Source of the DNA: Nomia melanderi
Lineage: Eukaryota > Arthropoda > Insecta > Hymenoptera > Halictidae
Direction of reading: 5' to 3'
NCBI RefSeq assembly: GCF_051020985.1
Contig: NW_027475141.1
Coordinates: 558,001 to 622,000 of the forward strand
Length of the DNA: 64,000 nucleotides
Shown here: piece after piece, positions 11,451 through 26,018 of the stretch
Layout: every line of letters begins with the position of its first letter
Numbering within the stretch: the stretch's first letter is position 1
Position numbers and translations under genes: made by a program
Notes under the pieces: model-generated
Database searches by the model: none
What the model saw: the letters and a program-made list of their open reading frames with translations, nothing else
Told to the model about the DNA's origin: nothing

Positions 11451-14400
11451 TTTTCTCGGACCCTGGTGATCCGAGGTCGTTCCCGCTGCCCAGATTCATG
11501 CGCCAGGTCCTCCTACAGACAATGCACCTTGATTTATTGCGCTATCTGTAATAGCTCCCGAGATATCGGAAGATATATATTGGATTTTTCCCTGACCCTG
11601 AGCGTCCGGCCCCATGAGACGGTGGTTTTCTCGGCCCCTGGTGGTACGAGGTCGTTCCCGCTGCAAAGATTCATGCGCCAGGGCCTCCTGCAGATAATTC
11701 ACTTTAGCTTATTGCGCTATCTCTAATAGCACCCGAGATATCCCCAGATATATATTGGATTTTACCCTGACCCTGATTGTCCGGCCGCATGAGTCGGTTG
11801 TTTTCTCGGACCCTGGTGGTCCGAGGTCGTTCCCGCTGCCCAGATTCATGCGCCAGGGCCTCCTGCAGATAAATCACTTTGGATTATTGCGCTATCTGTA
11901 ATAGCGCCCGAGATATCACCAGATATATATTGGATTTTTTCCTGACCCTGAGTGTCCGGCCCCGTGAGACTGTGGTTTTCTCGGCCCCTGGTGGTCCGAG
12001 GTCGTGCCCGCTGCACAGATTCATGCGCCAGGGCCTCCTACAGACAATGCACTTTGGTTTATTGCGCTATCTCTAATAGCACCCGAGATATCACCAGATA
12101 TATATTGGATTATACCCTGACCCTTAGTATCCGGCCCCATGAGTCGGTGGTTTTCTCGGCTCCTGGTGGTCCGAGGTCGTTCCCCCTGCACAGATTCATG
12201 TGCCAGGGCCTCCTGCAGATAAATCACTTTGGATTATTGCGCTATCTGTAATAGCGCCCGAGATATCACCAGATATATATTGGATTTTTCCCTGACCCTG
12301 AGTGTCCGGCCCCGTGAGACTGTGGTTTTCTCGGCCCCTGGTGGTCCGAGGTCGTGCCCGCTGCACAGATTCATGCGCCAGGGCCTCCTACAGACAATGC
12401 ACTTTGGTTTATTGCGCTATCTCTAATAGCACCCGAGATATCACCAGATATATATTGGATTTTCCCCTGACCCTGAGTGTCCGGTCCCATGTGACTGTGG
12501 TTTTCTCGGCCCCTGGTGGTCCGAGGTCGTTCCCGCTGCACACATTCACGCGCCAGGGCCTCCTGCAGATAACTCACTTTTGATTATTGCGCCATCTCTA
12601 ATAGCACCCAAGATATCACCAGATATATATTGGATTTTCCCTGACCCTGAGTGTCCGGCCCCATGAGACTGTGGTTTTCTCGGCCCCTGGTGGTCCGAGG
12701 TCGTTCCCGCTGCACAGATTCATGCGCCATGGCATCCTACGGACAATGCACTTTGATTTATTGCGCTATCTCTAATAGCACCCGAGATATCACCGGATAT
12801 ATATTTGATTATTCCCTGACCCTGAGTCTCCAGCCCCATGAGACGGTGGTTTTCTCGGCCCCTGGTGGTCCGAGGTCGTTCCCGCTGCACAGATTCATGC
12901 GCCAGGGTCTCCTGCAGATAATTCACTTTGGTTTATTGCGCTATCTCTAATAGCACCCGAGATATCACCACATTTTATATTGGATTTTCCCCTGACCCTG
13001 AGTGTCCGGCCCCATGTGACGGTGGTTTTCTCGGCCCCTGGTGGTCCGAGGTCGTTCCCGCTGCACAGATTCATGCGCCCGGGCCTCCTGCAGATTATTC
13101 ACTTTGGTTTATTGCGCTATCTCTAATAGCACCCGAGATATCACCAGATATATATTGGATTTTTCCCCGAACCTAACTGTCCGGCCCCATGAGCCGGTGG
13201 TTTTCTCGGACCCTGGTGATCCGAGGTCGTTCCCGCTGCACAGATTCATGCGCCAGGGCCTCCTACAGACAATGCACTTTGATTTATTGCGCTATCTGTA
13301 ATAGCACCCGAGATATCACCAGATATATCTTGGATTTTTCCCTGACCCTGAGTGTCCGGCCCCATGAGACGGTGGTTTTCTCGGCCCCTGGTGGTCCGAG
13401 GTCGTTCCCGCTGGCCAGATTCATGCGCCAGGGCCTCCTACAGACAATGCACTTTGATTTATTGCGCTATCTCTAATAGCGGCCGAGATATCACCAGGTA
13501 TATATTTGATTTTTCCCTGACCCTGAGTGTCCGGCCCCATGAGACGGTGGTTTTCTCGGCCCCTCGTGGTCCCAGGTCGTTCCCGCTGCACAGATTCAAG
13601 CGCCAGGGCCACCTGCAGATAATTCACTTTGGTTTATTGCGCTATTTCTAATAGCACCCGAGATAGCACCAGATATATATTGGATTTTCCCTGACCCTGA
13701 GGGTCCGGCCCCATAAGACGGTGGTTTTCTCGGCCCCTGGTGGTCCGAGATCGTTCCCGCTGCACAGATTCATGCGCCAGGGCCTACAGCAGATAATTCA
13801 CTTTGGTTTATTGCGCAATCTCTAATAGCACCCGAGATATCACCAGATATATATTGGATTTTCCCCTGACCCTGAGTGTCCGGCCAAGTGAGACGGTGGT
13901 TTTCCCGGCCCCTGGTGGTCCGAGGTCGGTCCCGCTGCCCATATTCATGCGCCAGGGCCTCCTACAGGCAATGCACTTTGATTTATTGCGCTATCTGTAA
14001 TAGCACCCGAGAAAGCTCCATATATATGTTGGATTTTTACATCACATTGGGTGACGGATACCGAACATCTATCATTTTCACGGAACCTGGTGGTCCGAGG
14101 TCGTTCCCGCTGGCCAGATTCATGCGCCAGGGCCTCCTACAGACAATGCACTTTGATTTATTGCGCTATCTCTAATAGCGCCCGAGATATCACCAGGTAT
14201 ATATTTGATTTTTCCCTGACCCTGAGTGTCCGGCCCCATGAGACGGTGGTTTTCTCGGCCCCTGGTGGTCCGAGATCGTTCCCGCTGCACAGATGCATGC
14301 GCCAGGGCCTCCTGCAGATAATTCACTTTGGTTTATGGCGGTATCTCTAATAGCACCCGAGATATCACCAGATATATATTGGATTTTCCCCTGACCCTGA

Positions 14401-17400
14401 GTGTCCGGCCCCATGAGTCTGTGGTTTTCTCGGCAACTGGTGGTCCGAGCTCGTTTCCGCTGCATAGATTCATGCGCCAGGGCATCCTGCAGACAATGCA
14501 CTTTGGTTTGTTGCGCTATCTCTAATAGCACCTGAGATATCACCAGATATATATTGGATTATACCCTGACCCTTAGTATCCGGCCCCATGAGTCGGTGGT
14601 TTTCTCGGCCCCTGGTGGTCCGAGGTCGTTCCCCCTGCACAGATTCATGCGCCAGGGCCTCCTGCAGATAATTCACTTTGATTTACCGCGCTATCTGTTA
14701 TTGCACCCGAGATATCACCAGATATATATTGGATTTTCCCCTGACCCTGAGTGTCCGGCCCCATGAGACGGTGGTTTTCTCGACCCCTGGTGGTCCGAGG
14801 ACGTTCCCGCTGCCCAGAATCATGCGCCAGGGCCTCCTACAGACAATGCACTTTGATTTATTGCGCTATCTGTCATAGCACCCGAGAAAGCTCCATATAT
14901 ATGCTGGATTTTTACATGACTTTGGGTGACGGAAACCGAAAATCTGTAATTTTCTCGGCCCCTGGTGGTCCGACGTCGTTCCCGCTGCACAGATTCATGC
15001 GCCCGGGCCTCCTGCAGATTATTCACTTTGGTTTATTGCGCTATCTGTAATAGCACCCGAGATATCACCAGATATATATTGGATTTTTCCCCGAACCTAA
15101 CTGTCCGGCCCCATGAGACGGTGGTTTTCTCGGACCCTGGTGATCCGAGGACGTTCCCGCTGCCCAGAATCATGCGCCAGGGCCTCCTACAGACAATGCA
15201 CTTTGATTTATTGCGCTATCTGTAATAGCACCCGAGAAAGCTCCATATATATGCTGGATTTTTACATGACTTTGGGTGACGGATACCGAAAATCTGTAAT
15301 TTTCTCGGCCCCTGGTGGTCCGATGTCTTTCCTGCTGCACAGATTCATGCGCAAGGGCCTCCTACGGACAGTGCACTTTCATTTATTGCGATAACTCTAA
15401 TAGCACCCGAGACATCCCCAGATATATATTGGATTTTCCCCTGACCCTGAGTGTCCGGCCCCATGAGTCGGTGGTTTTCTCGGACCCTGGCTGTCCGAGG
15501 TCGTTCCCGCTGCCCAGATCCATGCGCCAGGTCCTCCTACAGACAATGCACCTTGATTTATTGCGCTATCTGTAATAGCACCCGAGATACCGCCAGATAT
15601 ATATTGGATTTTTCCCTGACCCTGAGCGTCCGGCCCCATGAGTCTTTGGTTTTCTCGGCAACTGGTGGTCCGAGCTCGTTTCCGCTGCACAGATTCATGC
15701 GCCAGGGCATCCTGCAGACAATGCACTTTGGTTTGTTGCGCTATCTCTAATAGCACCTGAGATATCACCAGATATATATTGGATTATACCCTGACCCTTA
15801 GTATCCGGCCCCATGAGTCGGTGGTTTTCTCGGCTCCTGGTGGTCCGAGGTCGTTCCCCCTGCACAGATTCATGTGCCAGGGCCTCCTGCAGATAATTCA
15901 CTTTGATTTACGACGCTATCTGTTATTGCACACGAGATATCACCAGATATATATTGGATTTTCCCCTGACCCTGAGTGCCCGTGCGCAATGAGACGGTGG
16001 TTTTATGGGCCCCTGGTGGTCCGAGGTCGTATCAGTTGCACAGATGCATGCGCCAGGGCCTCCTGCAGATAATTCAGTTTGATTTACCGCGCTATCTGTA
16101 ATTGCACCTGAGATATCACCAGATATATATTGGATTTTTCCCTGACCCTGAGTGTCCGGCCCCATGAGACGGTGGTTTTTTCGGCCACTGGTGGTCCGAG
16201 CTCGTTTCCGCTGCACAGATTCATGTGCCAGGGCCTCCTGCAGACAATGCACTTTGATTTATTGCGCTATCTCTAATACCACCCGAGGTATCACGAGATA
16301 TATGCTGGATTTTTACATGACCTTGGGTGACGGATACCGAAAATCTGTAATTTTCTCGGCCCCTGGTGGTCCGAGGTCCTTCCTGCTGCACAGATTCATG
16401 CGCAAGGGCCTCCTAGGGACAATGCACTTTGGTTTATTGCGCTATCTCTAATAGCACCCGAGATATCACCAGATATATATTGGATTTTCCCCTGACCCTG
16501 AGTGTCCGGCCCCATGAGACGGTGGTTTTCTCGGCCCCTGGTGGTCCGAGGACGTTCCCGCTGCCCAGAATCATGCGCCAGGGCCTCCTACAGACAATGC
16601 ACTTTGATTTATTGCGCTATCTGTCATAGCACCCGAGAAAGCTCCATATATATGCTGGATTTTTACATGACTTTGGGTGACGGATACCGAAAATCTGTAA
16701 TTTTCTCGGCCCCTGGTGGTCCGATGTCGTTCCTCCTGCACAGATTCATGCGCAAGGGCCTCCTACGGACAATGCACTTTGATTTTTTTCGCTATCTCTA
16801 ATAGCACCCGAGATATCACCAGTTATATATTGGATTTTCCCCTGACTCTGAGTGTCCGGCCCCATGTGACGGTGGTTTTCTCGGCCCCTGGTGGTCCGAG
16901 GTCGTTCCCGCTGCCCAGATTCATGCGCCAGGTCCTCCTACAGACAATGCACCTTGATTTATTGCGCTATCTGTAATAGCACCCGAGATACCGCCAGATA
17001 TATATTGGATTTTTCCCTGACCCTGAGCGTCCGGCCCCATGAGACGGTGGTTTTCTCGGCCCCTGGTGGTACGAGGTCGTTCCCGCTGCACAGATTCATG
17101 TGCCAGGGCCTCCTGCAGATAATTCACTTTGGCTTATTGCGCTATCTCTAATAGCACCCGAGATATCCCCAGATATATATTGGATTTTCCCCTGACCCTG
17201 AGTGTCCGACCCCATGAGTCGGTGGTTTTCTCGGACCCTGGTGGTCCGAGGTCGTTCCCGCTGCCCAGATTCATGCGCCAGGTCCTCCTACAGACAATGC
17301 ACCTTGATTTATTGCGCTATCTGTAATAGCACCCGAGATATCGCCAGATATATATTGGATTTTTCCCTGACCCTGAGCGTCCGGCCCCATAAGACGGTGG

Positions 17401-19774
17401 TTTTCTCGGCCCCTGGTGGTCGGAGGCCGTTCCCGCTGCACAGATGCATGCGCCAGGACCTCCTACAGACAATGCACTTTGATTTATTGCGCTATCTGTA
17501 ATCGCACCCGAGAAAGCTCCATACATATGTTGGATTTTTACATGACTTTGGGTGACGGACATCGAAAATCTGTAATTTTCTCTGCCCCTGGTGGTCCGAG
17601 GTCGTTACCGCTGCACAGATTCATGCGCCAGGGCCTCCTGCAGATAATTCACTCTGGTTTATTGCGCTATCTCTAATAGCACCCGAGATATCACCAGATA
17701 TATCTTGGATTTTTCCCTGACCCTGAGTGTCCGGCCCCATGAGACGGTGGTTTTTTCGGCCCCTGGTGGTCCGAGGTCGTTCCCGCTGGCCAGAATCATG
17801 CGCCAGGGCCTCCTACAGACAATGCACTTTGATTTATTGCGCTATCTGTAATAGCACCCGAGAAAGCTCCATATATATGCTGGATTTTTACATGACTTTG
17901 GGTGACGGATACCGAAAATCTGTAATTTTCTCGGCCCCTGGTGGTCCGATGTCTTTCCTGCTGCACAGATTCATGCGCAAGGGCCTCCTACGGACAGTGC
18001 ACATTCATTTATTGCGATATCTCTAATAGCACCCGAGATATCCCCAGATATATATTGGATTTTCCCCTGACCCTGAGTGTCCGGCCCCATGAGTCGGTGG
18101 TTTTCTCGGACCCTGGTGGTCCGAGGTCGTTCCCGCTGCCCAGATTCATGCGCCAGGTCCTCCTACAGACAATGCACCTTGATTTATTGCGCTATCTGTA
18201 ATAGCACCCGAGATACCGCCAGATATATATTGGATTTTTCCCTGACCCTGACCGTCCGGCCCCATGAGACGGTGGTTTTCTCGGCCCCTGGTGGTACGAG
18301 GTCGTTCCCGCTGCACAGATTCATGCGCCAGGGCCTCCTGCAGATAATTCACTTTGGCTTATTGCGCTATCTCTAATAGCACCCGAGATATCCCCAGATA
18401 TATATTGGATTTTCCCCTGACCCTGAGTGTCCGGCCCCATGAGTCGGTGGTTTTCTCGGTCCCTGGTGGTCGGAGGCCGTTCCCGCTGCACAGATGCATG
18501 CGCCAGGGCCTCCTACAGACAATGCACTTTGATTTATTGCGCTATCTGTAATCGCACCCGAGAAAGCTCCATACATATGTTGGATTTTTACATGACTTTG
18601 GGTGACGGACACCGAAAATCTGTAATTTTCTCTGCCCCTGGTGGTCCGAGGTCGTTACCGCTGCACAGATTCATGCGCCAGGGCCTCCTGCAGATAATTC
18701 ACTCTGGTTTATTGCGCAATCTCTAATAGCACCCGAGATATCACCAGATATATATTGGATTTTCCCCTGACCCTGATTGTCCGGCCGCATGAGTCGGTTG
18801 TTTTCTCGGACCCTGGTGGTCCGAGGTCGTTCCCGCTGCCCAGATTCATGCGCCAGGGCCCCCTGCATATAATTCACTTTGGATTATTGCGCTATCTGTA
18901 ATAGCACCCGAGAAAGCACCATATATATGCTGTATTTTTACATGACTTTGGGTGACGGATACCGAAAATCTGTAATTTTCTCGACCCCTGGTGGTCCGAG
19001 GTCGTTCTGCTGCACAGATTCATGCGCAAGGTTCTCCTACGGACAATGCACTTTGATTTATCGCGCTATCTGTAATAGAACCTGAGATATCACCAGATAT
19101 ATGCTGGATTTTTACATGACTTTGGGTGACGGACACCGAAAATGTGTAATTTTCTCTGCCCCTGGTGGTCCGAGGTCGTTACCGCTGCACAGATTCATGC
19201 GCCAGGGCCTCCTGCAGATAATTCACTCTGGTTTATTGCGCTATCTCTAATAGCACCCGAGATATCACCAGATATATCTTGGATTTTTCCCTGACCCTGA
19301 GTGTCCGGCCCCATGAGACGGTGGTTTTCTCGGCCCCTGGTGGTCCGAGGTCGTTCCCGCTGGCCAGATTCATGCGCCAGGGCCTCCTACAGACAATGCA
19401 CTTTGATTTATTGCGTTATCTCTAATAGCGCCCGAGATATCACCAGGTATATATTTGATTTTTCCCTGACCCTGAGTGTCCGGCCCCATGAGACGGTGGT
19501 TTTCTCGGCCCCTCGTGGTCCCAGGTCGTTCCCGCTGCACAGATTCAAGCGCCAGGGCCACCTGCAGATAATTCACTTTGGTTTATTGCGCTATTTCTAA
19601 TAGCACCCGAGATATCACCAGATATATATTGGATTTTCCCTGACCCTGAGGGTCCGGCCCCATGAGACGGTGGTTTTCTCGGCCCCTGGTGGTCCGAGAT
19701 CGTTCCCGCTGCACAGATTCATGCGCCAGGGCCTACAGCAGATAATTCACTTTGGTTTATTGCGCAATCTCTAA

Positions 19775-20649
19775 TAGCACCCGAGATATCACCAGATATA
19801 TATTGGATTTTCCCCTGACCCTGAGTGTCCGGCCCCGTGAGACGGTGGTTTTCCCGGCCCCTGGTTGTCCGAGGTCGGTCCCGCTGCCCATATTCATGCG
19901 CCAGGGCCTCCTACAGGCAATGCACTTTGATTTATTGCGCTATCTGTAATAGCACCCGAGAAAGCTCCATATATATGTTTGATTTTTACATCACATTGGG
20001 TGACGGATACCGAAAATCTATCATTTTCACGGCCCCTGGTGGTCCGAGGTCGGTCCCGCTGCCGATATTCATGCGCCAGGGCCTCCTACAGGCAATGCAC
20101 TTTGATTTATTGCGCTATCTGTAATAGCACCCGAGAAAGTACCATATATATGTTGGATTTTTACATCACATTGGGTGACGGATACCGAAAATCTATCATT
20201 TTCACGGAACCTGGTGGTCCGAGGTCGTTCCCGCTGGCCAGATTCATGCGCCAGGGCCCCCTACAGACAATGCACTTTGGTTTATTGCGTTATCTATAAT
20301 AACACCCGAGATATCACCAGATATATATTGGATTTTACCCTGACCCTGACAGTCCGGCCCCATGAAGCGGTGGTTTTCTCGGCCCCTGGTGGTCCGAGGT
20401 CGTTCCCGCTGCACAGATTCATGCGCCAGGGTCTCCTGCAGATAATTCACTTTGGTTTATTGCGCTATCTCTAATAGCACCCGAGATATCACCAGATATA
20501 TATTGGATTTTTCCCCGACCCTGAGTGTCCGGCCCCATGAGACTGTGGTTTTCTCGGCCCTTGGTGGTCCGAGGTCGTTCCTGCTGCACAGATTCATGCG
20601 CCAGGGCCTCCTGCAGATAATTCACTTTGGTTTATTGCGCTATCTGTAA
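19775..20649 (+). repeat. 5-monomer tandem duplication, copy 1 (875 bp)
   Basis: This block is followed immediately by a second copy at 20,650-21,524. It holds five monomers: a CCCCGTGAGACGG unit, two consecutive type B units with TTTACATCACATTGGG, a CCTGACAGTCCGG unit ending in AATAACACC, and a TTTTTCCCCGACCC unit. The only mismatch I found between copies is A at 20,296 against C at 21,171. Upstream of 19,775 the match degrades at once (GCGCAATCTC against GCGCTATCTG), which sets the edge. Confidence 0.92.
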
Positions 20650-21524
20650 TAGCACCCGAGATATCACCAGATATATATTGGATTTTCCCCTGACCCTGAG
20701 TGTCCGGCCCCGTGAGACGGTGGTTTTCCCGGCCCCTGGTTGTCCGAGGTCGGTCCCGCTGCCCATATTCATGCGCCAGGGCCTCCTACAGGCAATGCAC
20801 TTTGATTTATTGCGCTATCTGTAATAGCACCCGAGAAAGCTCCATATATATGTTTGATTTTTACATCACATTGGGTGACGGATACCGAAAATCTATCATT
20901 TTCACGGCCCCTGGTGGTCCGAGGTCGGTCCCGCTGCCGATATTCATGCGCCAGGGCCTCCTACAGGCAATGCACTTTGATTTATTGCGCTATCTGTAAT
21001 AGCACCCGAGAAAGTACCATATATATGTTGGATTTTTACATCACATTGGGTGACGGATACCGAAAATCTATCATTTTCACGGAACCTGGTGGTCCGAGGT
21101 CGTTCCCGCTGGCCAGATTCATGCGCCAGGGCCCCCTACAGACAATGCACTTTGGTTTATTGCGTTATCTCTAATAACACCCGAGATATCACCAGATATA
21201 TATTGGATTTTACCCTGACCCTGACAGTCCGGCCCCATGAAGCGGTGGTTTTCTCGGCCCCTGGTGGTCCGAGGTCGTTCCCGCTGCACAGATTCATGCG
21301 CCAGGGTCTCCTGCAGATAATTCACTTTGGTTTATTGCGCTATCTCTAATAGCACCCGAGATATCACCAGATATATATTGGATTTTTCCCCGACCCTGAG
21401 TGTCCGGCCCCATGAGACTGTGGTTTTCTCGGCCCTTGGTGGTCCGAGGTCGTTCCTGCTGCACAGATTCATGCGCCAGGGCCTCCTGCAGATAATTCAC
21501 TTTGGTTTATTGCGCTATCTGTAA
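20650..21524 (+). repeat. 5-monomer tandem duplication, copy 2 (875 bp)
   Basis: Second copy of the block at 19,775-20,649, directly adjacent and in the same orientation. The match ends within the next unit, where this copy continues into a TTGGATTTGTCCCTGACC monomer that has no counterpart at 20,650. The near-identity makes this one of the youngest rearrangements visible in the window. Confidence 0.92.
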
Positions 21525-24500
21525 TAGCACCCGAGATATCACCAGATATATATTGGATTTGTCCCTGACCCTGAGTGTCCGGCCCCATGTGTCGGTGGTT
21601 TTCTCGGCCCCTGGTGGTCCTAGGTCGTTCTCGCTGCACAGATTCATGCGCCAGGGCCCCTGCAGATAATTCACTTTGGTTTATTGCGCTAACTGTAATA
21701 GCACCCGAGATATCACCAGATATATGCTGGATTTTTACATGACCTTGGGTGACGGATTCCGAATATCTGTAATTTTCTCGGCCCCTGGTGGTCCCAGATC
21801 GTTCCCGCTGCACAGATTCATGCGCCAGGGGCTCCTGCAGATAATTCACTTTAGTTCATTGCGCTATCTTTAATAGCACCCGAGATATCACCAGATATAT
21901 ATTGGATTTTTCCCTGACCCTGAGTGTCCGGCCCCATGAGACGGTGGTTTTTTCGGCCACTGGTGGTGCGAGCTCGTTTGCCCTGCACAGATTCATGCGC
22001 CAGGGCCTCCTGCAGACAATGCACTTTGATTTATTGCGCTCTCTCTAATACCACCCGAGGTATCACCAGATATATGCTGGATTTTTACATGACCTTGGGT
22101 GACGGATACCGAAAATCTGTAATTTTCTCGGCCCCTGGTGGTCCGAGGTCCTTCCTGCTGCACAGATTCATGCGCAAGGGCCTCCTAGGGACAATGCACT
22201 TTGGTTTATTGCGTTATCTCTAATAACACCCGAGATATCACCAGATATATATTGGATTTTACCCTGACCCTGACAGTCCGGCCCCATGAAGCGGTGGTTT
22301 TCACGGCCCCTGGTGGTCCGAGGTCGGTCCTGCTGCACACATTCATGCGCCAGGGCCTCTTGCAGACAATGCACTTTGATTTATTGCGCTATCTCTAATA
22401 GCACCCGAGATATCACCAGATATATATTGGATTTTTCCCCGACCCTGAGTGTCCGGCCCCATGAGACTGTGGTTTTCTCGGCCCCTGGTGGTCCGAGGTC
22501 GTTCCCGCTGCACAGATTCATGCGCCATGGCATCCTACGGACAATGCACTTTGATTTATTGCGCTATCTCTAATAGCACCCGAGATATCACCGGATATAT
22601 ATTTGATTATTCCCTGACCCTGAGTCTTCAGCCCCATGAGACGGTGGTTTTCTCGGCCCCTGGTGGTCCGAGGTCGTTCCCGCTGCACAGATTCATGCGC
22701 CAGGGTCTCCTGCAGATAATTCACTTTGGTTTATTGCGCTATCTCTAATAGCACCCGAGATATCACTAGATATATATTTGATTTTTCCCTGACCTTGAGT
22801 GTCCGGCCCCATGAGACGGTGGTTTTCTCGGCCCCTCGTGGCCCGCGGTCGTTCCCGCTACACAGATTCATGCGCCAGGGCCTCGTCCAGATAATTCACT
22901 TTGGTTTATTGCGCTATCTCTAATAGCACCCGAGATATCACCACATTTTATATTGGATTTTCCCCTGACCCTGAGTGTCCGGCCCAATGTGACGGTGGTT
23001 TTCTCGGCCCCTGGTGGTCCGAGGTCGTTCCCGCTGCACAGATTCATGCGCCCGGGCCTCCTGCAGATTATTCACTTTGGTTTATTGCGCTATCTCTAAT
23101 AGCACCCGAGATATCACCAGATATATATTGGATTTTTCCCCGAACCTAACTGTCCGGCCCCATGAGACGGTGGTTTTCTCGGACCCTGGTGATCCGAGGT
23201 CGTTCCCGCTGCACAGATTCATGCGCCAGGGCCTCCTACAGACAATGCACTTTGATTTATTGCGCTATCTGTAATAGCACCCGAGATATCACCAGATATA
23301 TCTTGGATTTTTCCCTGACCGTGAGTGTCCGGCCCCATGAGACGGTGGTTTTCTCGGCCCCCGGTGGTCCGAGGACGCTCCTGCTGCCCAGAATCATGCG
23401 CCAGGGCCTCCTACAGACAATGCACTTTGATTTATTGCGCTATCTGTAATAGCACCCGAGAAAGCTCCATATATATGCTGGATTTTTACATGACTTTGGG
23501 TGACGGATACCGAAAATCTGTAATTTTCTCGGCCCCTGGTGGACCGATGTCTTTCCTGCTGCACAGATTCATGCGCAAGGGCCTCCTACGGACAGTGCAC
23601 TTTCATTTATTGCGATATCTCTAATAGCACCCGAGATATCCCCAGATATATATTGGATTTTCCCCTGACCCTGAGTGTCCGGCCCCATGAGTCGGTGGTT
23701 TTCTCGGCCCCTGGTGGTCCGAGGTCGTTCCCGCTGCCCAGATTCATGCGCTAGGTCCTCCTACAGACAATGCACCTTGATTTATTGCGCTATCTGTAAT
23801 AGCACCCGAGATATCGCCAGATATATATTGGATTTTCCCCTGACCCTGATTGTTCGGCCGCATGAGTCGGTTGTTTTCTCGGACCCTGGTGGTCCGAGGT
23901 CGTTCCCGCTGCCCAGATTCATGCGCCAGGGCCCCCTGCATATAATTCACTTTGGATTATTGCGCTATCTGTAATAGCACCCGAGAAAGCACCATATATA
24001 TGCTGTATTTTTACATGACTTTGGGTGACGGATACCGAAAATCTGTAATTTTCTCGACCCCTGGTGGTCCGAGGTCGTTCTGCTGCACAGATTCATGCGC
24101 AAGGTTCTCCTACGGACAATGCACTTTGATTTATCGCGCTATCTGTAATAGAACCTGAGATATCACCAGATATATGCTGGATTTTTACATGACATTGGGT
24201 GACGGATACCGAAAATCTGTAATTTTTTCGGCCGCTGGTGGTCCGATGTCGTTCCTGCTGCACAGATTCATGCGCCAGGGCCTCCTGCAGATAAATCACT
24301 TTTGATTATTACGCCATCTCTAATAGCACCCAAGATATCACCAGATATATATTGGATTTTCCCTGACCCTGAGTGTCCGGCCCCATGAGACTGTGGTTTT
24401 CTCGGCCCCTGGTGGTCCGAGGTCGTTCCCGCTGCACAGATTCATGCGCCATTGCATCCTACGGACAATGCACTTTGATTTATTGCGCTATCTCTAATAG

Positions 24501-25894
24501 CACCCGAGATATCACCGGATATATATTTGATTATTCCCTGACCCTGAGTCTCCAGCCCCATGAGACGGTGGTTTTCTCGGCCCCTGGTGGTCCGAGGTCG
24601 TTCCCGCTGCACAGATTCATGCGCCAGGGTCTCCTGCAGATAATTCACTTTGGTTTATTGCGCTATCTCTAATAGCACCCGAGATATCACCAGATATATA
24701 TTTGATTTTTCCCTGACCTTGAGTGTCCGGCCCCATGAGACGGTGGTTTTCTCGGCCCCTCGTGGTCCGCGGTCGTACCCGCTACACAGATTCATGCGCC
24801 AGGGTCTCCTCCAGATAATTCACTTTGGTTTATTGCGCTATCTCTAATAGCACCCGAGATATCACCACATTTTATATTGGATTTTCCCCTGACCCTGAGT
24901 GTCCGGCCCAATGTGACGGTGGTTTTCTCGGCCCCTGGTGGTCCGAGGTCGTTCCCGCTGTACAGATTCATGCGCCCGGGCCTCCTGCAGATTATTCACT
25001 TTGGTTTATTGCGCTATCTCTAATAGCACCCAAGATATCACCAGATATATATTGGATTTTCCCTGACCCTGAGTGTCCGGCCCCATGAGTCTGTGGTTTT
25101 CTCGGCCCCTGGTGGTCCGATGTCGTTCCCGCTGCACAGATTCATGCGCAAGGGCCTCCTACGGACAATGCACTTTGATTTATTGCGCTATGTGTAATCG
25201 CACCCGAGAAAGCTCCATACATATGTTGGATTTTTACATGACTTTGGGTGCCGGACACCGAAAATCTGTAATTTTCTCCGCCCCTGGTGGTCCGAGGTCG
25301 TTACCGCTGCACAGATTCATGCGCCAGGGCCTCCTGCAGATAATTCACTCTGGTTTATTGCGCTATCTCTAATAGCACCCGAGATATCACCAGATATATC
25401 TTGGATTTTTCCCTGACCCTGAGTGTCCGGCCCCATGAGACGGTGGTTTTCTCGGCCCCTGGTGGTCCGAGGTCGTTCCCGCTGCCCAGATTCATGCGCC
25501 AGGTCCTCCTACAGACAATGCACCTTGATTTATTGCGCTATCTGTAATAGCACCCGAGATACCGCCAGATATATATTGGATTTTCCCCTGACCCTGAGTG
25601 TCCGGCCCCATGAGTCGGTGGTTTTCTCGGACCCTGGTGGTCCGAGGTCGTTCCCGCTGCCCAGATTCATGCGCCAGGTCCTCCTACAGACAATGCACCT
25701 TGATTTATTGCGCTATCTGTAATAGCACCCGAGATATCGCCAGATATACATTGGATTTTTCCCTGATCCTGAGCGTCCGGCCCCATAAGACGGTGGTTTT
25801 CTCGGCCCCTGGTGGTCGGAGGCCGTTCCCGCTGCACAGATGCATGCGCCAGGGCCTCCTACAGACAATGCACTTTGATTTATTGCGCTACCTG

Positions 25895-26018
25895 GGGTGA
25901 CGGATTCCGAATATCTGTAATTTTCTCGGCCCCTGGTGGTCCCAGATCGTTCCCGCTGCACAGATTCATGCGCCAGGGCCTCCTGCAGATAATTCACTTT
26001 AGTTCATTGCGCTATCTC
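25895..26018 (+). repeat. Truncated type B monomer (124 bp, 51 bases lost)
   Basis: The preceding monomer ends in GCGCTACCTG, and the sequence then passes straight into GGGTGACGGATTCCG. The usual TAATAG head and AT-rich part, through the TTTACATGACC segment, are missing. The next TAATAG is at 26,019, giving a unit of 124 bases. CCTG at the break resembles CCTTG at the lost end, which fits a slippage or microhomology deletion. An intact close relative of the remaining part lies near 21,748. This is the largest break in period in the window. Confidence 0.9.

Noticed and set aside
25861..25920. Mobile element insertion at the broken monomer
   Set aside because: The break removes 51 bases and adds none. 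Both sides are satellite sequence, and there is no target duplication or terminal repeat.
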